DNA of 64,000 nucleotides, from positions 248,001-312,000 of the forward strand of contig NZ_BMTQ01000004.1 of assembly GCF_014649755.1 (NCBI RefSeq), in the 5' to 3' direction. Shown piece after piece: positions 36,882 to 46,141 of the stretch. Origin of the DNA: Streptomyces litmocidini. GTDB taxonomy: Bacteria > Actinomycetota > Actinomycetes > Streptomycetales > Streptomycetaceae. The position numbers and the translations under genes were made by a program. Under the pieces are notes generated by a model. The model worked only from the letters and a program-made list of their open reading frames with translations. It made no database searches and had not been told where the DNA came from. Positions within the stretch are counted from its first letter, which is position 1. Each line of letters opens with the position of its first letter.

Positions 36882-36895
36882 TAACTGGCGAGTAA
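36882..36895 (-). promoter_or_regulatory. Candidate operator upstream of the acyl-CoA synthetase
   Basis: TAACTGGCGAGTAA is an imperfect palindrome (10 of 14 positions symmetrical), flanked by another GTAAC on one side and CC on the other. TTACT-type palindromes often serve TetR-family fatty-acid regulators. The regulator is not identified. Confidence 0.4.
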
Positions 36896-37036
36896 CCTTC
36901 GAGCCGGGATCAGAGTAAAGGCCCGAGGACCGGCGCGTAAGGCCTTGCAGGGCGTCGCTTCATAACGAACGGGCCCACGCGCACGCGGCACGTGGACCCG
37001 TTGGTTGCACAGGGCAGCTACTTCGAGCGCCCCGGG

Positions 37037-38902
37037 CTACTTCTTCTTGCCGGAGGACTCGTCGCTGGACAGGACGGCGATGAAGGCCTCCTGCGGCACC
37101 TCCACCGAGCCGACCATCTTCATGCGCTTCTTGCCTTCCTTCTGCTTCTCCAGCAGCTTCCGCTTACGGGAGATGTCACCGCCGTAGCACTTGGCGAGGA
37201 CGTCCTTCCGGATGGCGCGGATGGTCTCACGGGCGATGACCCGGGAGCCGATGGCGGCCTGGATGGGCACCTCGAAGGCCTGCCGCGGGATGAGCTCGCG
37301 CAGCTTGGCGACGAGCCGGACACCGTAGGCGTACGCGGCGTCCTTGTGGGTGACGGCCGAGAAGGCGTCCACCTTGTCGCCGTGCAGCAGGATGTCGACC
37401 TTGACCAGGCTGGAGGCCTGCTCTCCGGTGGGCTCGTAGTCGAGGGAGGCGTAACCGCGCGTCTTGGACTTCAGCTGGTCGAAGAAGTCGAAGACGATCT
37501 CGGCGAGGGGCAGGGTGTAGCGGATCTCGACCCGGTCCTCGGAGAGGTAGTCCATGCCGATGAGCGTGCCGCGACGGGTCTGGCAGAGCTCCATGATCGC
37601 GCCGATGAACTCGCTCGGGGCGAGGATCGTGGCGCGCACGACGGGCTCGAACACGTCGCTGATCTTGCCCTCGGGGAACTCGCTCGGGTTCGTGACCGTG
37701 TGCTCGCTGCCGTCCTCCATGACCACGCGGTAGACCACGTTGGGGGCGGTGGCGATCAGGTCGAGCCCGAACTCGCGCTCCAGACGCTCGCGGATCACGT
37801 CGAGGTGGAGGAGGCCGAGGAAGCCGACGCGGAAGCCGAAGCCGAGCGCGGCGGAGGTCTCCGGCTCGTAGACCAGCGCGGCGTCGTTGAGCTGCAGCTT
37901 GTCGAGGGCCTCGCGGAGGTCCGGGTACTCCGAGCCGTCCAGCGGGTAGAGGCCCGAGAAGACCATCGGCTTCGGGTCCTTGTAGCCGCCGAGCGGCTCG
38001 GTGGCGCCCTGGTTCAGGGAGGTGATCGTGTCACCGACCTTGGACTGCCGGACGTCCTTCACACCGGTGATGATGTAGCCCACCTCGCCGACGCCGAGAC
38101 CGTCGGAGGAGGTCATCTCGGGCGACGAGACACCGATCTCCAGCAGCTCGTGGGTGGCGCCGGTCGACATCATCCGGATGCGCTCGCGCTTGTTGAGCTG
38201 CCCGTCGACGACACGCACATAGGTCACGACGCCCCGGTACGAGTCGTACACGGAGTCGAAGATCATCGCGCGGGCGGGCGCGTCGGCGACGCCGACCGGC
38301 GCCGGAACGTCCCGGACCACCCGGTCGAGCAGCGCCTCGACGCCCATGCCGGTCTTCGCGGAGACCTTGAGGACGTCCTCCGGCTGGCACCCGATGAGGT
38401 TGGCGAGCTCCTCGGAGAACTTCTCCGGCTGGGCGGCCGGCAGGTCGATCTTGTTGAGGACGGGAACGATCGTGAGGTCGTTCTCCATCGCGAGGTACAG
38501 GTTCGCGAGGGTCTGCGCCTCGATGCCCTGCGCGGCGTCCACGAGGAGGATCGTGCCCTCGCAGGCGGCGAGCGAGCGCGAGACCTCGTAGGTGAAGTCG
38601 ACGTGTCCGGGGGTGTCGATCATGTTCAGGATGTGCGTACTGCCCTGAGCCGGCCCCTCGGTCGGCGCCCACGGCAGCCGGACCGCCTGGGACTTGATCG
38701 TGATGCCGCGCTCCCGCTCGATGTCCATGCGGTCGAGATATTGGGCACGCATCTGCCGCTGGTCGACCACACCGGTCAGCTGGAGCATCCGGTCGGCAAG
38801 CGTGGACTTGCCGTGGTCGATGTGCGCGATGATGCAGAAGTTGCGGATCAGAGCCGGGTCGGTACGGCTCGGCTCGGGCACGTGGGTAGGAGTCGCGGGC
38901 AC
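37037..38902 (-). CDS. lepA: Elongation factor 4 (LepA)
   Basis: This 621-residue translational GTPase has G1 [11 protein letters not shown]2 GITIKS, G3 IDTPGHVDF and G4 LNKIDL, followed by domain II, EF-G-like domains III and V, and the LepA-specific C-terminal domain ([43 protein letters not shown]). LepA back-translocates or remodels stalled ribosomes and aids 30S biogenesis. The GTG start ([11 protein letters not shown]) was chosen because the frame upstream runs into the rpsT promoter region. It is divergent from rpsT. Confidence 0.97.
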   Translation of the reverse strand: MPATPTHVPEPSRTDPALIRNFCIIAHIDHGKSTLADRMLQLTGVVDQRQMRAQYLDRMDIERERGITIKSQAVRLPWAPTEGPAQGSTHILNMIDTPGHVDFTYEVSRSLAACEGTILLVDAAQGIEAQTLANLYLAMENDLTIVPVLNKIDLPAAQPEKFSEELANLIGCQPEDVLKVSAKTGMGVEALLDRVVRDVPAPVGVADAPARAMIFDSVYDSYRGVVTYVRVVDGQLNKRERIRMMSTGATHELLEIGVSSPEMTSSDGLGVGEVGYIITGVKDVRQSKVGDTITSLNQGATEPLGGYKDPKPMVFSGLYPLDGSEYPDLREALDKLQLNDAALVYEPETSAALGFGFRVGFLGLLHLDVIRERLEREFGLDLIATAPNVVYRVVMEDGSEHTVTNPSEFPEGKISDVFEPVVRATILAPSEFIGAIMELCQTRRGTLIGMDYLSEDRVEIRYTLPLAEIVFDFFDQLKSKTRGYASLDYEPTGEQASSLVKVDILLHGDKVDAFSAVTHKDAAYAYGVRLVAKLRELIPRQAFEVPIQAAIGSRVIARETIRAIRKDVLAKCYGGDISRKRKLLEKQKEGKKRMKMVGSVEVPQEAFIAVLSSDESSGKKK

Positions 38903-38980
38903 GCAGGGATCTCGTCTCGGGCGATGTTCAGAACGGATACGTAGACACCATGGTCCCATGCCCGGCGCCCGGCGCCCGGT

Positions 38981-39010
38981 TTGGGCGGCCCCGAGGGCGG
39001 CTGATATCGT
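38981..39010 (+). promoter_or_regulatory. Candidate vegetative promoter of rpsT
   Basis: TTGGGC and TATCGT are spaced by 18 bases, about 78 bp ahead of the rpsT start. The match to the HrdB-type consensus is fair. Confidence 0.4.
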
Positions 39011-39087
39011 GGACAGCTGTGTCTCGCATGCCCTCTCAGCTGTGAGACGCGTCCAGAAGGAACACCGAACCTGTAAAGGCTCTTTTC

Positions 39088-39354
39088 GTGGCGAACATCA
39101 AGTCCCAGATCAAGCGGAACAAGACGAACGAGAAGGCGCGCCTGCGCAACAAGGCCGTCAAGTCCTCGCTCAAGACCGCGATCCGCAAGGCCCGTGAGGC
39201 TGTCGCCGCCGGCGACCTCGAGAAGGCCACCGTTGCCACTCGCGCCGCCTCGCGTCAGCTCGACAAGGCTGTCTCGAAGGGTGTCATCCACAAGAACGCC
39301 GCCGCCAACAAGAAGTCGGCGCTGGCGATCAAGGTTGCCTCCCTCCAGGGCTGA
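39088..39354 (+). CDS. rpsT: 30S ribosomal protein S20
   Basis: This 88-residue basic protein, [20 protein letters not shown] and onward, is clearly bS20. It binds 16S rRNA early in 30S assembly. The start is GTG, with only a modest AAAGG ribosome site. In other bacteria S20 controls its own translation from a weak start codon, and the GTG here would allow the same. It is divergent from lepA, the standard arrangement. Lower GC and Lys AAG codons reflect a highly expressed gene. Confidence 0.98.
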   Translation: MANIKSQIKRNKTNEKARLRNKAVKSSLKTAIRKAREAVAAGDLEKATVATRAASRQLDKAVSKGVIHKNAAANKKSALAIKVASLQG

Positions 39355-39470
39355 GCTCTGATGTGATCGGCCGTACGGGAACCAGCGGGCCCTCTACCAC
39401 GCTCCCGCCCGGCCACCCAGGACTCGCACGCGGACGCGTTCGCCACGCGTGTGCGAGCCCACCAGCACCA

Positions 39471-39522
39471 ACGCCGAAGGCCCCGCCGCCTCCTTCCCCA
39501 GGAGCGCCGGGGCCTTCGGCGT
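39471..39522 (+). terminator. rpsT terminator
   Basis: Perfect 15-bp arms (ACGCCGAAGGCCCCG) flank a 22-nt loop. A weaker hairpin with CTCGCAC/GTGCGAG (39423-39457) precedes it. Confidence 0.75.
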
Positions 39523-39730
39523 ACCCCGGGGCGGGTCGGGATGCGGGGACCAGGACGCGTCCGAGACGGGACCGGGGACCAGGCCGGGACAGGGACCTGG
39601 TGGGGAGAAGGGCCGCCTGACCCACGGCCACGCCACGGCACGGCCAACCACGACACCTGGCACTCGGCACTCGGCACTCGGCACCACGAAGCTGCCCCGG
39701 GGCTGCGGGCAGCGCGTGCCACAGAGGCAC

Positions 39731-40009
39731 GGAACAGTCGAACGGCATGAGCCGGGGGCCGGAGGCGGGGGCATGAGCCGGAGACGGAACGGCCGGACGG
39801 CGCGAGCCGGGGGGCCGGAGGCGGGGGCATGAGCCGGGGACGGAACGGCCGGACGGCGCGAGCCGGGGACCGGACCCAGCGGAACGAGCCCGGCCCTGGA
39901 ACAGCCGAACGGCACGAGCCGGGGGCCTGAGCCGGAGCCGGAGGCGCGAGCCCGGAACAGCCGAACGGCACGGGCCGGGGGCCGGAGGTCGCGGCGCGAA
40001 GCTGCCGCC
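39731..40009. repeat. 55-56-bp minisatellite, five degenerate units
   Basis: Units begin at 39731, 39786, 39842, 39898 and 39954, each with GGAACRGYCGRACGGC followed by GAGCCGGGG and a variable Gly/Glu-like GC tail. Units two and three are closest to each other, as are four and five. The array is intergenic, downstream of the rpsT terminator. Its unit number is probably variable between strains. Confidence 0.85.
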
Positions 40010-40201
40010 CGGCCATGGGGCCCGGCGGGGCCGGGGACGGAGCCCCCGGGCAAGAACCTCGACCCCCGCCGGCCCCGGCAGGGTTTCGGGGAGGGGTGGG
40101 GTGGGGGACCCGATCGAACCCCAGCCACGAACCGCCCCGCACCACAAGGCCACCCCGGCCCACCCCGCACCGCCGGCCGCTGAGGCCCCGGCCGCCGGGC
40201 C

Positions 40202-41191
40202 TCAGCCCCGCCGCATCCTCGCCGCCCGCGCCACCGCGACCACCGCCTTCTCCAGGGCGTACTCCGGGTCGTCGCCCCCGCCCTTCACCCCCGCGTCCGC
40301 CTCCGCGATCGCCCGCAGGGCCAGCGACACCCCGTCCGGGGTCCAGCCGCGCATCTGCTGCCGCACGCGGTCGATCTTCCAGGGCGGCATGCCCAGCTCC
40401 CGCGCCAGGTCGGCCGGCCGGCCGCCCCGCGCCGAGGAGAGCTTGCCGATCGCCCGTACCCCCTGGGCCAGCGCGCTGGTGAGGAGCACGGGAGCGACCC
40501 CGGTCGAGAGGGACCAGCGCAGGGCCTCCAGTGCCTCGGCCGCCCGCCCCTCGACGGCACGGTCCGCGACGTTGAAGGAGGAGGCCTCGGCGCGGCCCGT
40601 GTAGTACCGCCCGACGACGGCCTCGTCGATCGTCCCGTCCACGTCGGACGTGAGCTGCGCGACCGCGGACGCGAGCTCCCGCAGATCGCTGCCGATCGAG
40701 TCCACGAGCGCCTGGCAGGCTTCGGGCGTGGCCGAACGACCCAGCGCCCGGAACTCCTGCCGCACGAACGTCAGCCGTTCCGCCGGCTTCGTCGTCCTCG
40801 GGCAGGCGACCTCCCGGGCCCCCGCCTTGCGCACCGCGTCGAGCAGCCCCTTGCCCTTGGCGCCACCGGCGTGGAGCAGGACGAGCGAGATGTCCTCGAC
40901 GGGGTCGCCCAGGTACGCCTTGACGTCCTTGATCACCTCGGCGGAGAGGTCCTGCGCGTTCCGCACGATCAGCACCTTGCGCTCGGCGAAGAGCGAGGGG
41001 CTGGTGAGCTCGACCAGCGCCCCGGGCTGGAGCTGGTCGGGGGTGAGGTCGCGCACGTCCGTGTCGGCGTCGGCGGCCCGCGCGGCCGCCACCACCTCCT
41101 GGACGGCGCGGTCGAGGAGCAGGTCCTCCTGTCCCACGGCGAGCGTCACGGGGCCGAGGAGGTCGTCGGGGGAAGTCTTTCTGGTGGCCAT
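40202..41191 (-). CDS. holA: DNA polymerase III subunit delta
   Basis: This 329-residue clamp-loader subunit has LAVGQEDLLLDRAVQEVVAA (degenerate P-loop region), SPSLFAERKVLIVRNAQDL, and ALVDSIGSDLRELASAVAQL in domain II. In domain III it has VADRAVEGRAAEALEALRWS and PPWKIDRVRQQMRGW. HolA opens the beta clamp. The lack of a Walker A lysine is normal for delta. It is a single gene, usually near comEC and rpsT in actinobacteria, as here. The ATG reads MATRKTSPDD. Confidence 0.95.
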   Translation of the reverse strand: MATRKTSPDDLLGPVTLAVGQEDLLLDRAVQEVVAAARAADADTDVRDLTPDQLQPGALVELTSPSLFAERKVLIVRNAQDLSAEVIKDVKAYLGDPVEDISLVLLHAGGAKGKGLLDAVRKAGAREVACPRTTKPAERLTFVRQEFRALGRSATPEACQALVDSIGSDLRELASAVAQLTSDVDGTIDEAVVGRYYTGRAEASSFNVADRAVEGRAAEALEALRWSLSTGVAPVLLTSALAQGVRAIGKLSSARGGRPADLARELGMPPWKIDRVRQQMRGWTPDGVSLALRAIAEADAGVKGGGDDPEYALEKAVVAVARAARMRRG

Positions 41192-41253
41192 CGCGAACCA
41201 GCATCCCACGGGCCACTGACACCGACGCCCGGGAAGGGGACGAGAATGGCGGG

Positions 41254-41496
41254 GTGAGCGAACGACACGTACTGGTACTGCCCGACCGCGACGCCGCCGA
41301 GGAGGTCGCCGGGGAGCTCCCCGACCGTTTCGGGGTGGCCGAGGAACCGCAGCTCGTACGGGACGCCCTGGCCGGGGAGGACGACGCCGAGGACGCGCAG
41401 TGGCTGGTGGTCGTCGAGGATCCGGACGCCCGCCTCGACCCGACGGCGCTGGACGCCCTGGCCGCCGAGTACGAGGGCTGGCTGGAAGCCCCGTAG
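41254..41496 (+). CDS. Small acidic conserved hypothetical protein
   Basis: This 80-residue, very acidic protein (Asp/Glu over 25 percent) has a GTG start reading MSERHVLVLPDRDAAEEVAG. The pattern is beta-alpha-beta (HVLVLPDR...QWLVVVEDP...LDALAAEYEGWLE), suggesting a small ferredoxin-like fold. I do not recognise a named family. It is divergent from holA with a 62-bp gap. The coding bias and the regular fold pattern support it as real, although no strong ribosome site is seen. Confidence 0.6.
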   Translation: MSERHVLVLPDRDAAEEVAGELPDRFGVAEEPQLVRDALAGEDDAEDAQWLVVVEDPDARLDPTALDALAAEYEGWLEAP

Positions 41497-41601
41497 GGTC
41501 GCGGGGCCGCCCGGGCCCCGGTCCCGCGCCTCCGCCAGGGCGCCGGTCCGCCGAACCCGCCACCGCCCGGCCCCGGATCCGCCCGTCAGCCCGTCAGCCC
41601 G

Positions 41602-42486
41602 TCAGCCCTTCTTGGGGACGATCTGGACGTCGAGCTCGATGCTGATGCTGGACCCTACGGCCGCGATGCCCCGCGCGAGCAGCGTCTGCCAGGTGAGGGT
41701 GAAGTCCTCCCGGTGCAGTTCGGTGGTGGCCCGGCAGGCGCCCCGGGTCTCGCCCTCCAGGCCGTTCCCGAGGCCCAGGTACTGGGTGTCCAGGGTGACC
41801 GTACGGCTCACTCCGTGGAGGGTGAGGGCCCCGGTGACGGCCCAGCGGCTGCCGCCCCGGTGGACGAAGCGCTCGCTGAAGAACTCCACCGTCGGGTAGG
41901 CGCCGACGTCGAGGAAGTCGCCGGAGCGCAGGTGGTCGTCGCGCATCCGCACGCCGGTGTCGATGGAGGCCGCGTCGATGACGACGTGCATCGCGGAGCG
42001 CTCCATGCGTTCGGCGATCCGGACCGCGCCCGCGAAGCCGTTGAACCGGCCGTGGATCCGGGCGAGGCCGATGTGGCGCGCCGTGAAGCCGATCTGCGAG
42101 TGCGCGGGGTCGATCTCCCAGTCTCCGGGCTCCGGGAGCTGGGGCTGGGGCGCGACCTGGAGCAGGACGTCGCCGAGGCCCTGGTGCCGGCCCTCGGCGA
42201 CGACGGCGCCGCCGTGGTAGGGGGTGTAGCCCTCGGAGGTGACGGCGACCCGGTACTCGCCCGCCGGTACGGTCGCGAGGACCGTGCCGTACGGGTCGGT
42301 CTCGCCGGCCAGGACCTTGCGGCCCGCCGTGTCGCTGACGACGAACTCGGCCTGCCGGACGGGTTCGTGCACGGGGTCGAGCACCCGGCAGCTGAGCACG
42401 CCCGCCGAGGAGGGGACGGAGAGACCGGCGAGCGGGCCGCCGCGCGAGGCCCCCGCCGCCCGCTTCCCGAAGAGACGATCGAACAT
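41602..42486 (-). CDS. YceI-family lipid-binding protein with N-terminal carboxypeptidase-regulatory-like domain
   Basis: The protein has 294 residues. Residues 25-105 form an Ig-like transthyretin-type domain (ETDPYGTVLATVPAGEYRVA, then SEGYTPYHGGAV). From about 120 a YceI lipocalin-like barrel follows, with WEIDPAHSQIGFTARHIGLA, IHGRFNGFAGAV and LTLHGVSRTVTLD. YceI proteins bind isoprenoid chains. No signal peptide is visible, so unlike E. coli YceI this one looks cytosolic. The ATG lies 17 bp from an inverted repeat that may be an operator. Monocistronic. Confidence 0.9.
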   Translation of the reverse strand: MFDRLFGKRAAGASRGGPLAGLSVPSSAGVLSCRVLDPVHEPVRQAEFVVSDTAGRKVLAGETDPYGTVLATVPAGEYRVAVTSEGYTPYHGGAVVAEGRHQGLGDVLLQVAPQPQLPEPGDWEIDPAHSQIGFTARHIGLARIHGRFNGFAGAVRIAERMERSAMHVVIDAASIDTGVRMRDDHLRSGDFLDVGAYPTVEFFSERFVHRGGSRWAVTGALTLHGVSRTVTLDTQYLGLGNGLEGETRGACRATTELHREDFTLTWQTLLARGIAAVGSSISIELDVQIVPKKG

Positions 42487-42502
42487 TCTTCACGCACCCC
42501 CG

Positions 42503-42533
42503 TGCGACTCATTCACTATGCAACGAAGTCGCA
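42503..42533 (-). promoter_or_regulatory. Candidate operator upstream of the yceI-like gene
   Basis: TGCGACT and AGTCGCA form a perfect inverted repeat with a 17-bp spacer. On the coding strand the spacer contains TTGCATAGTGAA, which resembles MarR-type sites and a -10 box (CATAGT). No regulator gene is adjacent. Confidence 0.35.
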
Positions 42534-42584
42534 TTCGATCACCATTGAGGCGTTCGAGGCAAACGGGGCGAGTGCAGGCAAGTG

Positions 42585-43439
42585 TTACTCAGGGTCCGAA
42601 TTGAGGATTCCGCTTCGTACGGCCGGCAGCACGTCGAGTTCGATGCCGAAGAGCTCCCGGTACGCCTTCCTCACCTCGTCGTCACCGTCGAGGACCCGCT
42701 CCTCACGCTCGCCGTGAACCCGGATGATCAACTTCGGGGCGCTGAGGGTGATCCGGCCCTCCTCGGTGAGCCGGGAGCAGATGAGGGACCGCGGAAAGTG
42801 CGAGTCGGGCGAGGTCTGGTGGTACCAGGCGCCTGCAGCGAAGTCGGCGAGCTCCCGCGGCCGCGGCTCCAGCCGGTACTGCGGCTTGCCGTCCCGCGAC
42901 ACGTCGAGATCCCCGTCCGCGGTCTCCGCGATCCGGAAGACCCCGCCCGGATCCTCCTGGTCGTCACGCGCGTCGAAGGCCAGCGGAAAGTGGCTGTGGT
43001 CGCCGAACCCGACGTCCGCCAGCCACCGCTCCCCCTCCGCCGTCTCCACGAGCAGCGCCATGTGGTCGTACGGAATGCCCGGCTTCCCGTGCGGCCCGAT
43101 GACCCGCCCCTGGAGCAGCGCGACTTCGTACCCGAGTCCTCTCAGCAGGACGGCGAACGCCGTGTTGACCTCGTAGCAGAACCCTCCCCTGCGGGCGCCG
43201 ACCACCTTGTCGAGCAACGCCTTCTCCTCCAGGACGACGGGCTCGCCGAGATGGATCGAGAGGTTCTCGAAGGGCACGGCCCGCAGATGGAGCAGGTGCA
43301 GCTCGCGCAGAGCGGCGGCGTCCGCACGCTCCGGCCGCCGCGCGCCGATACGACGCAGATAGGCCTCGACGGTGGTCGCGTCGGCGGCGAAAGGCTCAGC
43401 CCCGACGGGTTCGCTCGTGGGAGGTTCGGATGTCGTCAC
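42585..43439 (-). CDS. nat: Arylamine N-acetyltransferase
   Basis: This 284-residue enzyme transfers acetyl (or propionyl) from CoA to arylamines and hydrazines through a Cys-His-Asp triad. The Cys is in RRGGFCYEVNTAF, the His in PYDHMALLVET and the Asp in WLADVGFGDHSHF. The N-terminal VPFENLSIHLGEP is also typical. In actinobacteria NAT enzymes contribute to lipid or ansamycin metabolism and to xenobiotic handling. GTG start. Monocistronic, between comEC and the yceI-like gene, with 125 bp upstream to comEC. Confidence 0.95.
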   Translation of the reverse strand: MTTSEPPTSEPVGAEPFAADATTVEAYLRRIGARRPERADAAALRELHLLHLRAVPFENLSIHLGEPVVLEEKALLDKVVGARRGGFCYEVNTAFAVLLRGLGYEVALLQGRVIGPHGKPGIPYDHMALLVETAEGERWLADVGFGDHSHFPLAFDARDDQEDPGGVFRIAETADGDLDVSRDGKPQYRLEPRPRELADFAAGAWYHQTSPDSHFPRSLICSRLTEEGRITLSAPKLIIRVHGEREERVLDGDDEVRKAYRELFGIELDVLPAVRSGILNSDPE

Positions 43440-43564
43440 ACCGGCAGTCTGCCCGCTCGATGATCACTCCGCTCGATGATCCGCTCCTCCGTCCGGCAGT
43501 CACCGATTCCCCTTCCTTCGCGGACGGTTACCGCATCCGCGGCAGCGGCGAGGGCAGCAGCCGG

Positions 43565-46141
43565 TCACGGACTCGCGGGTCGGCCCGGCAGCCCGGGTGG
43601 CGGTGAGGGGCCTCCTCCCGGCACGGCCACCAGGTCTCCTCCCGCCCCCACCACCGCGACGGCCCCGTCCCGGTCGGTCCGCAGCACCCGGGCACCGCCC
43701 GCCCCCAGCGCCTCCAGCGTCCGGGGCGAAGGATGGCCGTACGGATTGTCGCGTCCCGCCGACACGAGCGCGAGCCTCGGCCTCACCGCCCGCATCAGGC
43801 CCGGGTCCTGGTGCGCGGAACCGTGATGGGCGACCTTGAGCACGTCCACCGGCCCCAGCCCCGGATGCAACCCCATCAGCGCCCGCTGGGCCGGCGGTTC
43901 GAGATCCCCGAGCAGCAGCAGGCTCAGTCCTGCGGCGGTACGGACGAGCAGCGTGACACTGGCGTCGTTGGGCCCCTCGACGGACGACCCGAAGGCACCG
44001 CCCCCTCCGGCACCGGTCCACGGCCAGAGCACCCGCCACTCCAGGGCACCGACCCTCCGCCGCTCGCCCGGCTCCGCACGGATCATCGGCACCCCTGCCG
44101 CGGCAGCGGTCCGCCGCACGAACGCCGCCTGACCGGGCGGCTCTTCGAGCCCCGTGGTCTGGATCGCGCCCACCGCCCTCCCCCGCAGCACGCCGGGAAG
44201 CCCGGCCACGTGGTCGGCATGGAAGTGGGTGAGCACCACCAACGGCACCCTCCGCACCCCGAGTTCACGCAGACAGCGGTCGACCGGCAGGGGGTCGGGG
44301 CCCGCGTCCACCACGACGGCGGAGTCCCCGCCCGCCGCGAGCACCGTCGCGTCCCCCTGCCCCACCTGGCACATGGCGAACGCCCAGCCCGGCGGCGGCC
44401 ATCCCGTGACCCACCGGGCCAGCGGCGCCGGCCGCACCACCACGAGCAGGAGCAGCCCGGCGACGAGCGCGCCGACCACACCCCGGTACGGCAGTCTCCG
44501 CACCCCGAGCACCACCAGCGCCGTGAGCAGCGCCAGCGCGAGGCCGCCCCACCACCCGCCGGGCCAGGACAGCTCGGCCCCCGGCAGTGCGGCGCCCGTA
44601 CGGGCCACCCGCGCCAGCCACCCGGCCGGCCATCCCGCCACCCACGCCAGCCCCTCCGCCGCAGGCATCCAGACCGTCGCCAGGGCGAGCGTGGCGAACC
44701 CGCACACCGTCGCCGGCGCCACCGCCAGCTCGGCGAAGAGGTTCGCCGGGACGGCGACCGGACTCACCCGGGCGGCGAACACCGCCACGACCGGCGCGCA
44801 CACCGCCTGTGCCGCCAGGGCCGCGCCCAGCGCCTCCGCCGCCCGCCCGGGCACCCCGCGCCGGCGCAGCGCCTCGCTCCAGCGCGGGGCGATCGTCAGC
44901 AGCGCCCCGGTCGCCAGGACCGAGAGCAGGAAGCCGTAGCTCCGGGCGAGCCAGGGGTCGTAGAGCACCAGGACGAGGACGGCGGCGGCCAGCGCGGGGA
45001 TCAGCGATCTCCGCCGTCCGGTACCGATCGCGAGCAGCGCGACCAGCCCGCAGGCCGCGGCGCGCAGCACGCTCGGTTCCGGTCGGCAGACCACCACGAA
45101 CGCGAGCGTCAGCCCTCCCCCGGCCAGCGCCGTGACCCGCAGCGACAGTCCGATCCGCGGCGCGAGCCCGCCCCGCTCCACCTGTTGTGCCCGCCCGGGC
45201 CGCCCGATGAGCAGGAGCAACACCACCGTGAGGTTGCTGCCGGAGACCGCCAGGAGGTGGGTGAGGTCGGTCGCCTCGAACGCGTCCCGCAGCTCGGGGC
45301 CGATCCTGGAGGTGTCCCCCACGACGAGCCCGGGCAGCAGGGCCCTGGCGTCCGGGGCGAGCTTCTCCGTCGCCTCCCGCAGTCCGGCGCGCAGGCTTCC
45401 CGCCGTCCGCTGCAGGGCGTTCGGCGGGCCGACGATCCGTGGAGGGCCGGCCCCGTCGACCTTGAGCACGGCGGCGAAGGGCTCACCAGGTCGCAGCGGC
45501 GGCGCGAGCCGGGCACCGACCCGCAGCCGGGTGGTGGGAAGGAGGCGCAGCCATCCCTCCCGCCCCTTCCCCGAGGGCACGACCAGCAGGACCGGCGTCC
45601 GGGTCCGGTGGACCGAGCCGTCCGACCGATCGACCCGGGTCACCTCGCCGTCCAGGAGGATCGAGACCGGCGCCATCGCGTTGCCCCGGACCTTGGGCCG
45701 GGTGAGCCGTGGGTCGGAGGTCACCGTCACCTCCAGCCGCGCCCGCGCGTGCTCCCGCGCCAGCTCCGGCACGGGGCCCCGCCGCAGATCCGCCGCGTGC
45801 AGCCCTGCCGAGGCCGCTCCGGCCGCCGCGCAGAGCAGCACCCCGGCCCATGCGGTCGCCCGTAATCGCCTCCCCGCCGTGGTCCCCCGTGCGGCGGCCT
45901 CACGAACACCGCCCGGGTCCCCGCGCCGCCGCCGGACCTGCCCCCGCACCAGCAGGGTCAGGGCTCCCGCCAGGCAGACGGTGACACCGGCCGCGGTCCA
46001 CCGACCGGTGGCGCCCACGGCCCAGGCCGCCGCCGCCCAGGCGGCCGCCGCGAGGGGAACGAGGCGGAGATCGGTCGGTCCCTCCCGGCACGACGACCGC
46101 CCCGCGCCACGCTCCCCGTCGATCCCCTGGTCCGGCTTCAT
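43565..46141 (-). CDS. comEC: ComEC/Rec2-type DNA-uptake channel protein
   Basis: This 858-residue membrane protein has an N-terminal soluble OB-like segment (DUF4131 region, LEVTVTSDPRLTRPKV). The competence transmembrane domain contains LLPGLVVGDTSRIGPELRDAF and THLLAVSGSNLTVVLLLL, with about ten helices. The C-terminal MBL-like nuclease domain holds LTHFHADHVAGLPG, FGSSVEGPNDASVTLLV and VAHHGSAHQDPGL. It should convert incoming dsDNA to ssDNA and pass it inward. Natural competence is not typical for Streptomyces, so the role is uncertain. It overlaps comEA by 4 bp. Confidence 0.93.
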   Translation of the reverse strand: MKPDQGIDGERGAGRSSCREGPTDLRLVPLAAAAWAAAAWAVGATGRWTAAGVTVCLAGALTLLVRGQVRRRRGDPGGVREAAARGTTAGRRLRATAWAGVLLCAAAGAASAGLHAADLRRGPVPELAREHARARLEVTVTSDPRLTRPKVRGNAMAPVSILLDGEVTRVDRSDGSVHRTRTPVLLVVPSGKGREGWLRLLPTTRLRVGARLAPPLRPGEPFAAVLKVDGAGPPRIVGPPNALQRTAGSLRAGLREATEKLAPDARALLPGLVVGDTSRIGPELRDAFEATDLTHLLAVSGSNLTVVLLLLIGRPGRAQQVERGGLAPRIGLSLRVTALAGGGLTLAFVVVCRPEPSVLRAAACGLVALLAIGTGRRRSLIPALAAAVLVLVLYDPWLARSYGFLLSVLATGALLTIAPRWSEALRRRGVPGRAAEALGAALAAQAVCAPVVAVFAARVSPVAVPANLFAELAVAPATVCGFATLALATVWMPAAEGLAWVAGWPAGWLARVARTGAALPGAELSWPGGWWGGLALALLTALVVLGVRRLPYRGVVGALVAGLLLLVVVRPAPLARWVTGWPPPGWAFAMCQVGQGDATVLAAGGDSAVVVDAGPDPLPVDRCLRELGVRRVPLVVLTHFHADHVAGLPGVLRGRAVGAIQTTGLEEPPGQAAFVRRTAAAAGVPMIRAEPGERRRVGALEWRVLWPWTGAGGGGAFGSSVEGPNDASVTLLVRTAAGLSLLLLGDLEPPAQRALMGLHPGLGPVDVLKVAHHGSAHQDPGLMRAVRPRLALVSAGRDNPYGHPSPRTLEALGAGGARVLRTDRDGAVAVVGAGGDLVAVPGGGPSPPPGLPGRPASP

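Larger units (their letters stand above)
39355..40201. other. Gene-free 850-bp region between rpsT and holA
   Basis: Apart from the rpsT terminator and the tandem repeats I find no convincing gene. All long open frames here lack ribosome sites, run through into neighbours, and read as Arg/Pro/Ser-rich sequence. A run of three ACTCGGC units lies near 39660-39690. The region just before holA is pure GC with no clear structure. Confidence 0.65.

Noticed and set aside
39655..39690. Repeated GGCACTC resembling CIRCE half sites
   Set aside because: The copies are in direct orientation with 7-bp spacing and no GAGTGCC arm, so this is not an operator.
39255..41222. Long minus-strand frames across the rpsT-holA gap
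   Set aside because: They include DNA antisense to rpsT, read Arg/Pro/Ser-rich repeats from the minisatellite, and lack starts with ribosome sites.
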